A DNA stretch of 64,000 nucleotides from Alistipes sp. (GTDB taxonomy: Bacteria > Bacteroidota > Bacteroidia > Bacteroidales > Rikenellaceae): positions 124,001 to 188,000 of the forward strand of contig JAFSDP010000005.1 of NCBI GenBank assembly GCA_017436185.1, given 5' to 3'. The position numbers and the translations under genes were made by a program. Positions 35,064 through 44,073 of this stretch are shown in pieces. Under the pieces are notes generated by a model, which had not been told where the DNA came from, did no database searches, and was given only the letters and a program-made list of their open reading frames with translations. Positions within the stretch are counted from its first letter, which is position 1. Every line of letters begins with the position of its first letter.

Positions 35064-35246
35064 ATGAAAAGAGAGCAGTATGTTGCACCCGTCACACGTC
35101 GCTTCAGTGTCGAGCTTGAGGGCGGCTTCACGAGTGCATCCATTGTCCAGGAGACCCCCCAGAGCGGTGTCACCTCGACGGGTCAGGAGATTAACGAGAT
35201 CAATTTTGGTGATGAGACTTGGAACGACGGTTCCGGTTGGGAGTAA
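35064..35246 (+). CDS. Small peptide A, paralogue of the peptide at 41561
   Basis: A 60-aa protein with no signal peptide, membrane segment or known domain. It begins MKREQYVAPVTRRFSVELEG, then GF. The second copy begins MKKAIYERPSTLRFSVALEG, then NF. Shared features are a basic start, Tyr-x-x-Pro, Arg-Phe-Ser-Val-x-Leu-Glu-Gly-x-Phe, an acidic Asn/Asp-rich tail, and an end in Gly-Trp plus one residue. The gene lies 21 nt before a PI-PLC-like fimbrillin lipoprotein, in the same transcript. The conserved head and variable tail suggest a leader/core layout or an export/assembly partner; function is unknown. Confidence 0.82.
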   Translation: MKREQYVAPVTRRFSVELEGGFTSASIVQETPQSGVTSTGQEINEINFGDETWNDGSGWE

Positions 35247-35267
35247 CCTTTTAAGCAAGCAGAAGTT

Positions 35268-37868
35268 ATGAAGAAGATAATGAAATTTTCGGCGCTTTTG
35301 TGCGCTATGATGCTCCTCGCCACGGCTTGTACCCGTGAGGAGGTGGAGCCCAATTTCACTCCTGCCTTCGATGGCAGCGAGATTCAGTTTGGTGCTCGTG
35401 CCGGTTTTGAGAACGCCAACCCCGAGACCCGTACTGTCTATTCGGGTGAGACCTACACAGATACGAATGGTGTGACTTTTGAGCGTATCGACTGGGTTGA
35501 TTATGATGTTGATCCTGCAACCGGCGCAATTACCGGTGATGTGGTTGATATCTATTCGCCTGAGGCTGCCAATGGTCCTGTTTCGAGCTATTGGGTGAAC
35601 GATAGTAGTGATGCTACAACGACTCAAACGGACGAAGGTTATCTGATTAAGCAAAATGAGGCCTCGCTGCAGTGGAATGGTCAGCGTGCACATACGTTCT
35701 ATGGTGTTTATCCTTCGAACGGTATGTTTGCCGGAATGGCTAACCCGATTACGAATGCGTTTGACTCTTCGACCGGCAATTTGACTGCAACTATTTCGAA
35801 TGAGCAGCACACTCAGGGTGTGGTCGTTGGTACTACTACTGACGGAAATACGCTTTACGAGATGAAACCCGATATGCGTTTTGCTTATATGGTGGCCAAA
35901 ACTACGGTAGATGAACCGGCAGCATCGGTTTCGCTTTCGTTTGTACCGTGTGTGACTGCTATTCGTGTGGTTCTGAAGTACCCCAAATCAACAGACGCTA
36001 CCAAGACACAGTACCCGAGTTGGGTTTCGGCTGTAGAGTTGCACGGAAAAGGAATTTTGGGTAAATTTACGGCAAATCTGCAAGGTTGGAATCCTAAGAC
36101 TTCGACTTATCCTTCTTGTGATAATGTAGATGACACAGATGTAGCTCAATCTATCAACCTGCTGATTCGCGACAATAACAATCAGCCGATTAAGTTGGCT
36201 CCTGGTGATGAGTTGGCTTTTACGGTATTCGTTCGCCCGGGCGCCCCTATCAACGTGGCAGATCTGACGGTGAAATTCTCAGAGGATGCGATTATTTACA
36301 AGGGTAAGAAGTTGCAGGGTACGCAATCGATTCCTGAAATGAAGAAGACGAGCCTCATAGGGTTGAAGATGCCGATGATTCTTGACGATTTCCAGTTTGG
36401 TCAGTACGAGAAATGGATGTCACAACTTAAGCCAACGACGGCGATGAACAAATTGTCTTTGCCGGGTACGGGTGGTACCTTCTCTTATAATTATTCAGGT
36501 GCCAACCCCGGATGGTATAAGCAGCAGACATTGCCTTTTATGAGCGATACCGAAGCTAGTCAGTGGGGTCAGGGTATCCGTGCTTTTGAGATTGTGAGCG
36601 ACCGTCCCTCTTCTTCAGACACTTCGTTGGGTGGTCAATATGTGAAATGTAACAAGACCTCGATGGGCGTAACCGTACTTCAAGTGCTTACAGATCTTCT
36701 GAACAAGACTGCAGCTGTAGGTGAAAAGGTTACGGATGCAGAGGGTAATGAGGTGTTCAAGCCGACCGAATGTGCTGTGTTGATTCTGACCTATCAGCCT
36801 GAGGGTGTAACTGGTAACGCACGTAATGCTTCATCGTATGCAAGTAGTTTGAAGTTGATGTATGATGGCTTGACTGCTGCCCAAAAGTCACAGATTATTC
36901 AGTATACACCTGATTTGACCATCGCTGATGCTGCAGGCAAGGTGATGATTTTCTGCCGAATCAATCAGAAGGATGAGCCCGACAATGGTGATTTTGCTAC
37001 TGCGACAGAGACGCTGAAAGATACCAATATTACTTTGATTGATGGGTGCGGTACGGGTAAGGATCGCTGGGGTTCTCGTGGTTATAAAGTGCAGGGTAAT
37101 GTCGCTTATGATGCCGCTAATACGAGCGATGCCGCAAAGTCGGTGGATTATTATTTGCAGCAGCAAGGTTCAGTCCTGTCGTCCTTTAGTTGGCCTGATT
37201 GGTCAAATGTTGCTGAGCCCGATTATAGCGGCACCAATCAGCCGATGAACTTTGGTTTCCCGACAAACTACACTAATGTTACCTGTTGGTATCAAGAGTG
37301 GGCGCGCGTTGTGCCTCCGACCTTGATTGATGCGTCGTCTGGTTGGTATCAAATCAATGGCGCGACCGTGTTTGGAGGTCAGATTTCTGCTCATACTCGT
37401 TGGTATGAATCCTATTCCGAGAAGTTGAATGCAGCCAAAAAGACCTTTGATATGGCCATTGGTGGTAATTATTCAACTTATGTATTTATCAACTCTCTTT
37501 GTGGCTATATGGTGGATCCTAATATTTCAAGTAGTTATACGATCTTTACCGGTAGCAACACGGGTGGTATTGCTGGTAATATCAAAGCTTTGTCCGACAA
37601 GTTGAATCCCGATTTCGGCGGTTATGTGCGTGAGGTTATTGCAGCAGGCCAAGCCGGTCCTACGGGTATCATTATGATGGACTATGTTAGCGCCAACCCC
37701 AACGACGATGCTTCGTATTACCTGCCCTCGGTAATTATCTCGAATAATATCTATTCGGGAAATGCTGATACTTCCGGCGGTGGTCAGACCGGTGGCGGTA
37801 GTGGCGAAGGTGAAGGTGGTTCTGTTGGTGGCGGAGGCGAAGGCATTGATCCGTTCGCTTGGCAATAA
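35268..37868 (+). CDS. Fimbrillin-like lipoprotein with PI-PLC-X-like C-terminal domain (A)
   Basis: An 866-aa lipoprotein; the lipobox is ATAC (Cys21) and the following residues TREEVE are acidic, typical of surface export in Bacteroidetes. Residues about 25-375 resemble fimbrillin/Mfa-like domains (ETRTVYSG, 'FYGVYPSNG'). From about 385 the pattern matches a PI-PLC X fold: 'MNKLSLPGTGGTFSY' at the usual LSIPGTHDS site and 'WGQGIRAFEI' at the AGIR-F block. The catalytic His of GTH is Gly here, and the second His site reads CNKTS. It ends in a Gly/Ser-rich tail. The PLC-like call is by pattern; the domain is probably not a classical PLC enzyme. Confidence 0.72.
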   Translation: MKKIMKFSALLCAMMLLATACTREEVEPNFTPAFDGSEIQFGARAGFENANPETRTVYSGETYTDTNGVTFERIDWVDYDVDPATGAITGDVVDIYSPEAANGPVSSYWVNDSSDATTTQTDEGYLIKQNEASLQWNGQRAHTFYGVYPSNGMFAGMANPITNAFDSSTGNLTATISNEQHTQGVVVGTTTDGNTLYEMKPDMRFAYMVAKTTVDEPAASVSLSFVPCVTAIRVVLKYPKSTDATKTQYPSWVSAVELHGKGILGKFTANLQGWNPKTSTYPSCDNVDDTDVAQSINLLIRDNNNQPIKLAPGDELAFTVFVRPGAPINVADLTVKFSEDAIIYKGKKLQGTQSIPEMKKTSLIGLKMPMILDDFQFGQYEKWMSQLKPTTAMNKLSLPGTGGTFSYNYSGANPGWYKQQTLPFMSDTEASQWGQGIRAFEIVSDRPSSSDTSLGGQYVKCNKTSMGVTVLQVLTDLLNKTAAVGEKVTDAEGNEVFKPTECAVLILTYQPEGVTGNARNASSYASSLKLMYDGLTAAQKSQIIQYTPDLTIADAAGKVMIFCRINQKDEPDNGDFATATETLKDTNITLIDGCGTGKDRWGSRGYKVQGNVAYDAANTSDAAKSVDYYLQQQGSVLSSFSWPDWSNVAEPDYSGTNQPMNFGFPTNYTNVTCWYQEWARVVPPTLIDASSGWYQINGATVFGGQISAHTRWYESYSEKLNAAKKTFDMAIGGNYSTYVFINSLCGYMVDPNISSSYTIFTGSNTGGIAGNIKALSDKLNPDFGGYVREVIAAGQAGPTGIIMMDYVSANPNDDASYYLPSVIISNNIYSGNADTSGGGQTGGGSGEGEGGSVGGGGEGIDPFAWQ

Positions 37869-37880
37869 CAGTTCCTATCG

Positions 37881-37920
37881 AACAGACGAACTCCTCGGAT
37901 CCGAGGAGTTCGTCTGTTTT
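37881..37920. terminator. Perfect palindrome terminator
   Basis: ACAGACGAACTCCTCGGATC is followed by its complement CCGAGGAGTTCGTCTGT and then a T run. The stem is 18 bp with almost no loop. Confidence 0.85.
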
Positions 37921-38250
37921 ATGGGAGTAGCAGTGAGATCGAAACGTGGTTTTGGTAAGTGATTCTTTTATTCGGGATATTCACTCGATTAACATACTTT
38001 TACTAAACAGCCATCAAGCGGCGTTAGCAAAAACATAAAACGCCATAAAACGGCAGAGTATAAAAGGCGAAATCGAACATTATTCAACGATTTAACGTAA
38101 AAACGCACATTTTGAGTAATTTAACTCAATTTTATTCTTTCATTTGATTTTCTTTAACTACTTTTGTTCTATGATTGAACTTTAGCGTAAAGTTTGTCAA
38201 AAACAGCAAGTGAAGAAAACCTTACATTAACCTACAAAACAAATTGAGTA
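37921..38250 (+). promoter_or_regulatory. Promoter and leader of the CotH lipoprotein gene
   Basis: No gene in this spacer. The -7 box TACTTTTG is at 38159-38166. An upstream block, ATTCAACGATTTAACG, with flanking matches over 38069-38105, recurs before the EEP gene at 44442-44478. CCTTACATTAACCTA at 38220-38234 lies 16 nt before the ATG and recurs at 44618-44632, 14 nt before that ATG. The two genes are therefore likely co-regulated. Confidence 0.65.
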
Positions 38251-40995
38251 ATGAAAAAGATGTTGTGGATGCTGTTAAGTGCAGCAATGGCGATGGCCTC
38301 CGTGACCTCGTGTAGTAAAGATGAGACTGCGTCGGATTCGACGCAGACAATCGAGGCAACTGTTGAGTTGCCCGAACAGATTGATGCTTTCTCTGGTACT
38401 CGTACAATGATTTACGATGCCGAAGATGGCGGTATCGAATTGTGGTGGGGTACCTCTGAGGCGATTGGTGTCTATGGTACACGCCTTACGAATAAGAAGT
38501 TTACGGGCACGAATAAGTACCGCGATGCCGCATCGACCTCGTTCTCGGGTGCGACGCTCTTTTCATCGCCTAAGTATGCCTATTATCCTTACGATGCGGC
38601 AAACAACAGCAACGCCCAAACTGCGATTAAGGGTAATCTGCCCTCTGTACAGGATTATAGCACGATAATTCGCCGATTGAACTATGATTATAAGATAGGT
38701 ACCTATTCGTCGTGGTCTTTTAGCGGTTCGAAGTTCTACTTCTCAAATATCGTGAACTTTACGCGCATTCAAATCAATGCTACCGGTACGGCTCTTGAGG
38801 GCGACAAGTTGGAGCGTGTTCAGATGGTTGTGAACACGGCTGAAGGTCAGCCTCGTCAGATTTGTGGAGAGTTTACCTTTGATTTAACCAAAGATAATGC
38901 TACGGCAATCACTTCGTGGACGGCTGCAGAAGGTACCAATACTATGACTTTGGCGCTCAACGATACGCCGACGCTCTCCAGCGGTAAGACTGTAGAGGGA
39001 TTCCTTACGGTTGGTCCTACGATCAAGGCCGGTGATGTGCTTAGTTTTGTAATCACGACAGATAAGCATATTGCATCATTTTCGCGTACGACAAAGATTG
39101 ATTTCGAGCCTGCGCAGCTCATCAAATTTCCCTTTACGCTCTCAAATTTCAGCGATATGGCCGTTGAAGAACGTGATCAGTATGTAGAGCCCGAACCAGA
39201 GGAGGGTGTTGAGTGCGTGCTCAATAGCTTTAAGTTCACGGTGGCAGACAACCCCGGTAAGATTTTGTCGCGCAATTTTACGCACAATAGTAGCTTTACA
39301 CTTAGTGTAGGTGCTAACAAGACCGAGGAGGTTGCCACGGTTGACGAAGAGAATAAGAAAATTACGTTAAGCGTTCCCTATCTGAATAATCGCAACCTTG
39401 TACCTGCGTTTGAAATTCCAGAGGGTACACAGCTTATCTACGAAGGTGGGGAGATTATCAGTGGTGAAACCGTTGTCGATTTTGCAACTTACAAACAAGT
39501 TGCTGTAATTAACTCGGTTGGCGATGCTGTCGTTTACGACATTGAGCTGACCAACTCGGGTCTGCCGGTGGTTGTTGTCAATCAGCAAACCGGCATTGGT
39601 CACAGCGAGACCAACAGCAAGTACACCGCAGCAAGCAACGCCTGGTATGCTGCAACGGGTGCAGGTTGGTTGGCAAAGGATGCCGATTGGGAGATGACCG
39701 AGGGTGTTGATACCTTTATGGTTTACAACGCCGACGGTACCTCGGCCGTGACCGACAAGAACGGTGCGGTGGTAGAGAGCCCCATTGATGCCTCGACCCG
39801 TCTGCGTGGTAACGTGACGCAGCAGATGCCCAAGAAGGCCTTTGCCGTGAAGCTCGACAAGAAGAGCGGTGTGCTCGGTATGCCCGCCCACAAGCGTTGG
39901 GTGCTCCTGGCCAACTGGAAAGACCGCACGTTGATGCGTAACGCCGTGGCCAATGGCATTGCAAAGGTGTTCCGTGACAACCTGGAGGGCGGTATTCCCT
40001 GGAATCCCTCGGGCGAGTTTGTTGAGTTGGTGTACAACGGTGTGCACGTGGGTACTTACTACCTCTGCGAGCAGATCAAGATCGACGGCAACCGCCTCGA
40101 CATTGCCGATCCCTACGACCCCGACGAGGGCTATTCGGGCAACCCCGAGGATTATGGCTACCTGATGGAGAGCGATGACGGCTACGATGAGGCTTGGCAG
40201 TTCACGACGGCCAACTATGTGCCCTTCCTGCTCAAGGACGATGCCAATGACGAGATGCTCACCTATGCCGCCGGTTTTGTGCGTGGCATTGAGGATCAGC
40301 TCTATGCAGGTAACTATACCGAAGCCTTCAAGAAGATGGACCTGACGTCGTTTGTCGATTTCTGGCTCATCCAGGAGCTGATGATGAATAGCGAGGTGGC
40401 CCACCCGAAGAGCTGCTACAGCTACATCAACGATGGTGTGATGTACGCCGGCCCGCTGTGGGACTTCGACTGGAACACCCTGCCTGTGAGCAGCAGTTAC
40501 TCTGAGAACGGCTACTCGTTCACCGAGTCGATGTTGGAGGATGCAATGGCGTCGAGTGGTTGGTTTAAGAGCTACCGTTGCTTCCATAAGAAGTCGGGCT
40601 ATCCCAGTGCTCCGAAGAACGAGAGCGATGGCAACTATATTTGGTACCCGATGCTCGTTAAGAGCGCCGAGTTTAAGGCGTTGGCCGCTGAGCGTTGGAA
40701 TGCAGTTAAGGCTGCTGTTCAGGCTTATGTCGAGACCGAGATCCCCAAGATGAAGACTCGCATTGCCGCCTCGGAGGCGCTGAACAACAAGATGTGGCCT
40801 GTAGATAGCGGCTCCACGGCTTGGAGCTCGAAGCGCTATTCGACCTATGGTATTGGTGGTGGTTTCTGCGGTGATGAGGCCAAGAGCTTCTCCGATGCAG
40901 TCAGCACGATGCAATCGACCCTCAAGAGCCGTATCAACGGTATGAGCTACGTTTCGAACCAGAGTTGGCCGAACGTAGAGTACAAGGCCGAGTAA
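38251..40995 (+). CDS. Fimbrillin-like lipoprotein with CotH kinase-like domain
   Basis: A 914-aa lipoprotein; the lipobox is VTSC followed by SKDE, a surface-export signal type. Residues about 30-310 are fimbrillin-like (SGTRTMIYDAEDG, 'YAYYPYDAANN'). About 320-430 forms a Bacteroidetes beta-sandwich. From about 485 a CotH domain is clear: 'STRLRGNVTQQMPKKAFAVKL', 'GMPAHKRWVLLANWKDRTLMRNAVA', 'VHVGTYYLCEQIKI' and 'GPLWDFDWNT', with the Asp residues expected of the kinase fold. CotH kinases phosphorylate proteins. Composition shifts from AT-rich to GC-rich near 39560, close to the domain junction. Confidence 0.85.
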   Translation: MKKMLWMLLSAAMAMASVTSCSKDETASDSTQTIEATVELPEQIDAFSGTRTMIYDAEDGGIELWWGTSEAIGVYGTRLTNKKFTGTNKYRDAASTSFSGATLFSSPKYAYYPYDAANNSNAQTAIKGNLPSVQDYSTIIRRLNYDYKIGTYSSWSFSGSKFYFSNIVNFTRIQINATGTALEGDKLERVQMVVNTAEGQPRQICGEFTFDLTKDNATAITSWTAAEGTNTMTLALNDTPTLSSGKTVEGFLTVGPTIKAGDVLSFVITTDKHIASFSRTTKIDFEPAQLIKFPFTLSNFSDMAVEERDQYVEPEPEEGVECVLNSFKFTVADNPGKILSRNFTHNSSFTLSVGANKTEEVATVDEENKKITLSVPYLNNRNLVPAFEIPEGTQLIYEGGEIISGETVVDFATYKQVAVINSVGDAVVYDIELTNSGLPVVVVNQQTGIGHSETNSKYTAASNAWYAATGAGWLAKDADWEMTEGVDTFMVYNADGTSAVTDKNGAVVESPIDASTRLRGNVTQQMPKKAFAVKLDKKSGVLGMPAHKRWVLLANWKDRTLMRNAVANGIAKVFRDNLEGGIPWNPSGEFVELVYNGVHVGTYYLCEQIKIDGNRLDIADPYDPDEGYSGNPEDYGYLMESDDGYDEAWQFTTANYVPFLLKDDANDEMLTYAAGFVRGIEDQLYAGNYTEAFKKMDLTSFVDFWLIQELMMNSEVAHPKSCYSYINDGVMYAGPLWDFDWNTLPVSSSYSENGYSFTESMLEDAMASSGWFKSYRCFHKKSGYPSAPKNESDGNYIWYPMLVKSAEFKALAAERWNAVKAAVQAYVETEIPKMKTRIAASEALNNKMWPVDSGSTAWSSKRYSTYGIGGGFCGDEAKSFSDAVSTMQSTLKSRINGMSYVSNQSWPNVEYKAE

Positions 40996-41017
40996 TCTAC
41001 CGCCTGCGGGCGACAAC

Positions 41018-41052
41018 AGAGCAGTTCCTTTGCGGAGCTGCTCTTTTTTTTG
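41018..41052 (+). terminator. Terminator of the CotH gene
   Basis: AGAGCAGTTCC pairs with GGAGCTGCTCT around a TTTGC loop and is followed by T8. Confidence 0.85.
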
Positions 41053-41240
41053 TGCCCTTGGCGGCGGCTCGGCGCCCACAGGGCACCCTCGCCGTTGCGG
41101 CCTCGCCCGGCGCTTGCGGCTCCGCCACCCCGCGCCGACCTCGACCGCGCTGGCCGCGTTTGCCGTTCTGGCCGCCTCGGCCGCTCCTCCCTTTCTAACT
41201 CGTTCATCTTCATCGCACTTTCGGCTGACGGCCAAAAAAT
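41053..41240. other. GC-rich block of unknown nature
   Basis: A strikingly GC-rich stretch (GCCGTTGCGGCCTCGCCCGG and similar) inserted between a terminator and an AT-rich promoter region. Several open frames cross it, but none resembles a protein or has a start signal. It may be a dispersed repeat. Confidence 0.4.
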
Positions 41241-41373
41241 GACAGTCGGGCTGCCGAAAATCGGCAGGCAGTGCAACGTGCACATTTTCAGTGATTTGCG
41301 GTTTTCTCTATGCCAAACAGAACAATTTTGGGCGAAAAAACCGCAAAAAAATTCGAAAAAAATGGTAAAAAAT

Positions 41374-41405
41374 TTTGTTCGTTGGGTTATTTATGCCTAC
41401 TTTTG
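41374..41405 (+). promoter_or_regulatory. Promoter of the second peptide/PLC-like operon
   Basis: TTTG (41374-41377) and TACTTTTG (41398-41405) are 20 nt apart. The leader to the ATG at 41561 is about 150 nt and contains AAACGGCA three times (near 41424, 41457 and 41497). Confidence 0.75.
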
Positions 41406-41560
41406 CACCAAATAGCGGCCAAAAAACGGCAGACCGAATGTGTGAGAACGAACAGAAACGGCAATAACAAAGCCAATCACACCGACCGATGCCACAAAAC
41501 GGCACATAACCAACGAATTAAATAGTAACAAACACATAAACAGTAAGGGAGGTTTAGGAA

Positions 41561-41737
41561 ATGAAAAAAGCAATTTACGAAAGACCGAGCACCCTGCGCT
41601 TCAGCGTAGCCCTCGAGGGCAATTTCGCCGGCTCGGCCGACGTAGAAAACCCCAACAACGAAAATGGTAAGATTGACGAACAGGATGTTAATACCGGTTT
41701 TGACAGTGAGGGTTTCGATCCTTCGGGTTGGAATTAA
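41561..41737 (+). CDS. Small peptide B, paralogue of the peptide at 35064
   Basis: A 58-aa protein with no known domain, preceded by a GGAGG stretch at 41549-41553, rare in this genome. It reads MKKAIYERPSTLRFSVALEG, then NFAGSADVENPNNEN, and ends in FDPSGWN. The head matches peptide A in Tyr-x-x-Pro and RFSVxLEGxF; the tails are unrelated apart from acidity and the final SGW. It is 21 nt before the second PI-PLC-like lipoprotein gene, the same spacing as copy A. Role unknown. Confidence 0.82.
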   Translation: MKKAIYERPSTLRFSVALEGNFAGSADVENPNNENGKIDEQDVNTGFDSEGFDPSGWN

Positions 41738-41758
41738 TCAAACAAACGAAAATTAGTT

Positions 41759-44017
41759 ATGCAGATGAAGAAGATATTTTTAGTGGCCATCGGCATCGTT
41801 TGCTTGATGGTTTCGTGTACGAGCGATAGTACGACCGAGTTGCAGACCAACCCTATGGTCGGTCAGGAGGTGTTGTTTTCGCCCAGCAACGATATGGGTT
41901 TCGATACTCGTACGATTTATGGCGTAGAGGCCAATAATGCCTTCCCTGTCTATTGGGTGAATGGCGACAAGGTGCTGATTTATGGTAAGGACTGTCTGAA
42001 AAAGCAGGCCGAGTACGCTGTTTCGGTAGATGCTGTCAACCAGAATTATGCCACCTCGCTCGACAAGACGGGTGATTCCGGTATCCAGTGGGGTGAAACG
42101 GCTTCGGACTTTGTTGCCATCTATCCCTCTGCCAACACGTCGTTCAATGCGAACGGTGTGCCTACGGCTACCATCCGTTCGACCCAGAACAATGTATTTG
42201 AGCCTGTCTATGCCGACGATAATACGACCGTTGTTGGTTGGAAAGGTCACGCCTTTGCTTCGAACGCTTCCGAGAGAACGATGGTCGATGGCATTATGTA
42301 TGCCCGCACCGGGGGTGCAACTGCAACCGATGAGAATGGCAAAGCCAAGCAGGTGGATCTCCACTTCAAGCCCTTCTCGACGGTGTTGAAGTTCAAGTTC
42401 CAGGGCTATGATTCGAACTTGACCGACCCCACGGTTTATGTGCAGAGTATTACCGTTACCTCGCCCGATGGTTCGCCGATTGCCGGTGAGTTCTCGTTGA
42501 ACATTACGGGTAGTGGAACCGAGGCTAGCGCTACTGCAGCAAAGGGAACGAATGTGTCGAATGCCGTTACGCTTAATACGCTGTTGCAGGGTGGATCCTA
42601 TATCCCTTTGAAAAAGGGCCACACAGTTGAGTTTGATGTGTTTACCCTCCCTCTTTCCAACTATACCATTAACGAAAACTGGACGGTTACCATCGTTACC
42701 GCACAACACGGTACGTTTACCTATAAGCTGAAGCCGAAGACGGATGCCAATACGGATTTGGTTGCCGGTAAGATTCACAAGATTACCATCCCCAAGCTGA
42801 CTATCAACTCGGCGGTCGAGTGGGATTACTCGAAATGGATTACCCAGATTCCCAAACCCGTTTATCTGTCGGAGTTGTCGGTGCCCGGTACGTGGTATAG
42901 CGCACACAGCGATTATCAAAACACCACCGATTTGACCGTACAGTACAATGCCGGTATCCGAGCCTTTAACCTTGACTGTCGTATCACGTATGGTGCAGAG
43001 GAGGATCCCAGTGCCGGAGAGTATCTCGTTGTTGCAGGTACGGATGGAGTTGGTGCGGCCGGTTCGGGCTATAAAAGCGGTACACTTGTTTTAAGTTTTT
43101 TACAAACGATTGCCTCTTTGATTCCTGATGATGAGTATGTCGTGGTTGTGCTTACCATCGCAGAGAAACCTATGACTCGTAATCCGTTGTTTGGTGCTGA
43201 TAAAATTAATGGTACGGTAGATCCCGCAAAGGTTATTCCTGCAATGACCACGATGCTCAATGACAATGCTACGGCATTGAAACTTTATACCAACAAGATT
43301 ACAAAGGATACGACGGTAGAGGACGTGTTGGGTCATATGATTGTTAAAATCAATACCAACAATGCCACTATTTCCGGCCACACCTATCCCACCAACACGT
43401 TGGTGTCGTTTGCCTCGATGGCTATGTCGGGCTACATTTCGGGTGCTATTACCGATGTATTGTCTTCGCCCTACACCAATTACTATTCGGCTATGCAGAC
43501 GGCTTCGATGTATTGGGGAAATGAGGCAACGGATTTGACCTACTATTACCATCAAGCACAGAAGACCGAGCCGGATGCGGAAAATGTTTCGACCACAAAT
43601 ATTCCGAGTTTGAAGGACCGAATGAATGCTATTGATGATATTATTGCTAAATCGACCGAAATTTACGATAATAGTACCCATAATGCTTGGTTCCAGTTAG
43701 GTATTGGTGGCTACACTTACACAAAGAACATCGTTGGCTCGGTTCAACCGAATCAAAGCGGAGCCTCTGAAACGTTGAATCCCTATCTTGCTGGTCTTAT
43801 CGAAACCAAAATGGAGACCGACCCCTCGCCGGTGGGTATTGTGCTGATGAACTTTGCGACCGATGCAAGCGGCAATGGTATTCAGTTGGTAAAAGATATT
43901 ATCGAGATGAACGCCAAGTTCTACCTCAAGCGTGAGGGTGGAGATATTATTACCGATGGCTCGGGCGATTCGTCGGGTACGACGGGTGGCGACGATATGG
44001 GTGATGATCAGCCCTAA
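41759..44017 (+). CDS. Fimbrillin-like lipoprotein with PI-PLC-X-like C-terminal domain (B)
   Basis: A 752-aa lipoprotein with lipobox MVSC then TSDSTTE. N-terminal about 340 residues are fimbrillin-like (GFDTRTIYGVEANNAFPVYW, 'DFVAIYPSANTSF'). From about 360 the PI-PLC X pattern is clearer than in copy A: 'PVYLSELSVPGTWYSAHS', 'LTVQYNAGIRAFNLDCRI', then 'EYVVVVLTIAEKP' at the strand after the second catalytic site. The GTH His is Trp, and the second site has VAGTDG instead of a His-Gly. It is therefore probably a binding domain or a changed enzyme. Ends in a Gly/Asp-rich tail. About half of the positions I compared by eye differ from copy A. Confidence 0.77.
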   Translation: MQMKKIFLVAIGIVCLMVSCTSDSTTELQTNPMVGQEVLFSPSNDMGFDTRTIYGVEANNAFPVYWVNGDKVLIYGKDCLKKQAEYAVSVDAVNQNYATSLDKTGDSGIQWGETASDFVAIYPSANTSFNANGVPTATIRSTQNNVFEPVYADDNTTVVGWKGHAFASNASERTMVDGIMYARTGGATATDENGKAKQVDLHFKPFSTVLKFKFQGYDSNLTDPTVYVQSITVTSPDGSPIAGEFSLNITGSGTEASATAAKGTNVSNAVTLNTLLQGGSYIPLKKGHTVEFDVFTLPLSNYTINENWTVTIVTAQHGTFTYKLKPKTDANTDLVAGKIHKITIPKLTINSAVEWDYSKWITQIPKPVYLSELSVPGTWYSAHSDYQNTTDLTVQYNAGIRAFNLDCRITYGAEEDPSAGEYLVVAGTDGVGAAGSGYKSGTLVLSFLQTIASLIPDDEYVVVVLTIAEKPMTRNPLFGADKINGTVDPAKVIPAMTTMLNDNATALKLYTNKITKDTTVEDVLGHMIVKINTNNATISGHTYPTNTLVSFASMAMSGYISGAITDVLSSPYTNYYSAMQTASMYWGNEATDLTYYYHQAQKTEPDAENVSTTNIPSLKDRMNAIDDIIAKSTEIYDNSTHNAWFQLGIGGYTYTKNIVGSVQPNQSGASETLNPYLAGLIETKMETDPSPVGIVLMNFATDASGNGIQLVKDIIEMNAKFYLKREGGDIITDGSGDSSGTTGGDDMGDDQP

Positions 44018-44031
44018 AGTCTGCGTTAAGT

Positions 44032-44073
44032 AAAAAACGGGAAATCCCAAATGGGGTTTCTCGTTTTTTTTTG
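44032..44073 (+). terminator. Terminator of the second PLC-like operon
   Basis: ACGGGAAATCCC pairs imperfectly with GGGGTTTCTCGT around AAAT, followed by T9. Confidence 0.75.

Noticed and set aside
39367..41283. 638-codon minus-strand open frame opposite the CotH gene
   Set aside because: Mirror of the CotH coding frame; it also crosses a terminator and the GC-rich block.
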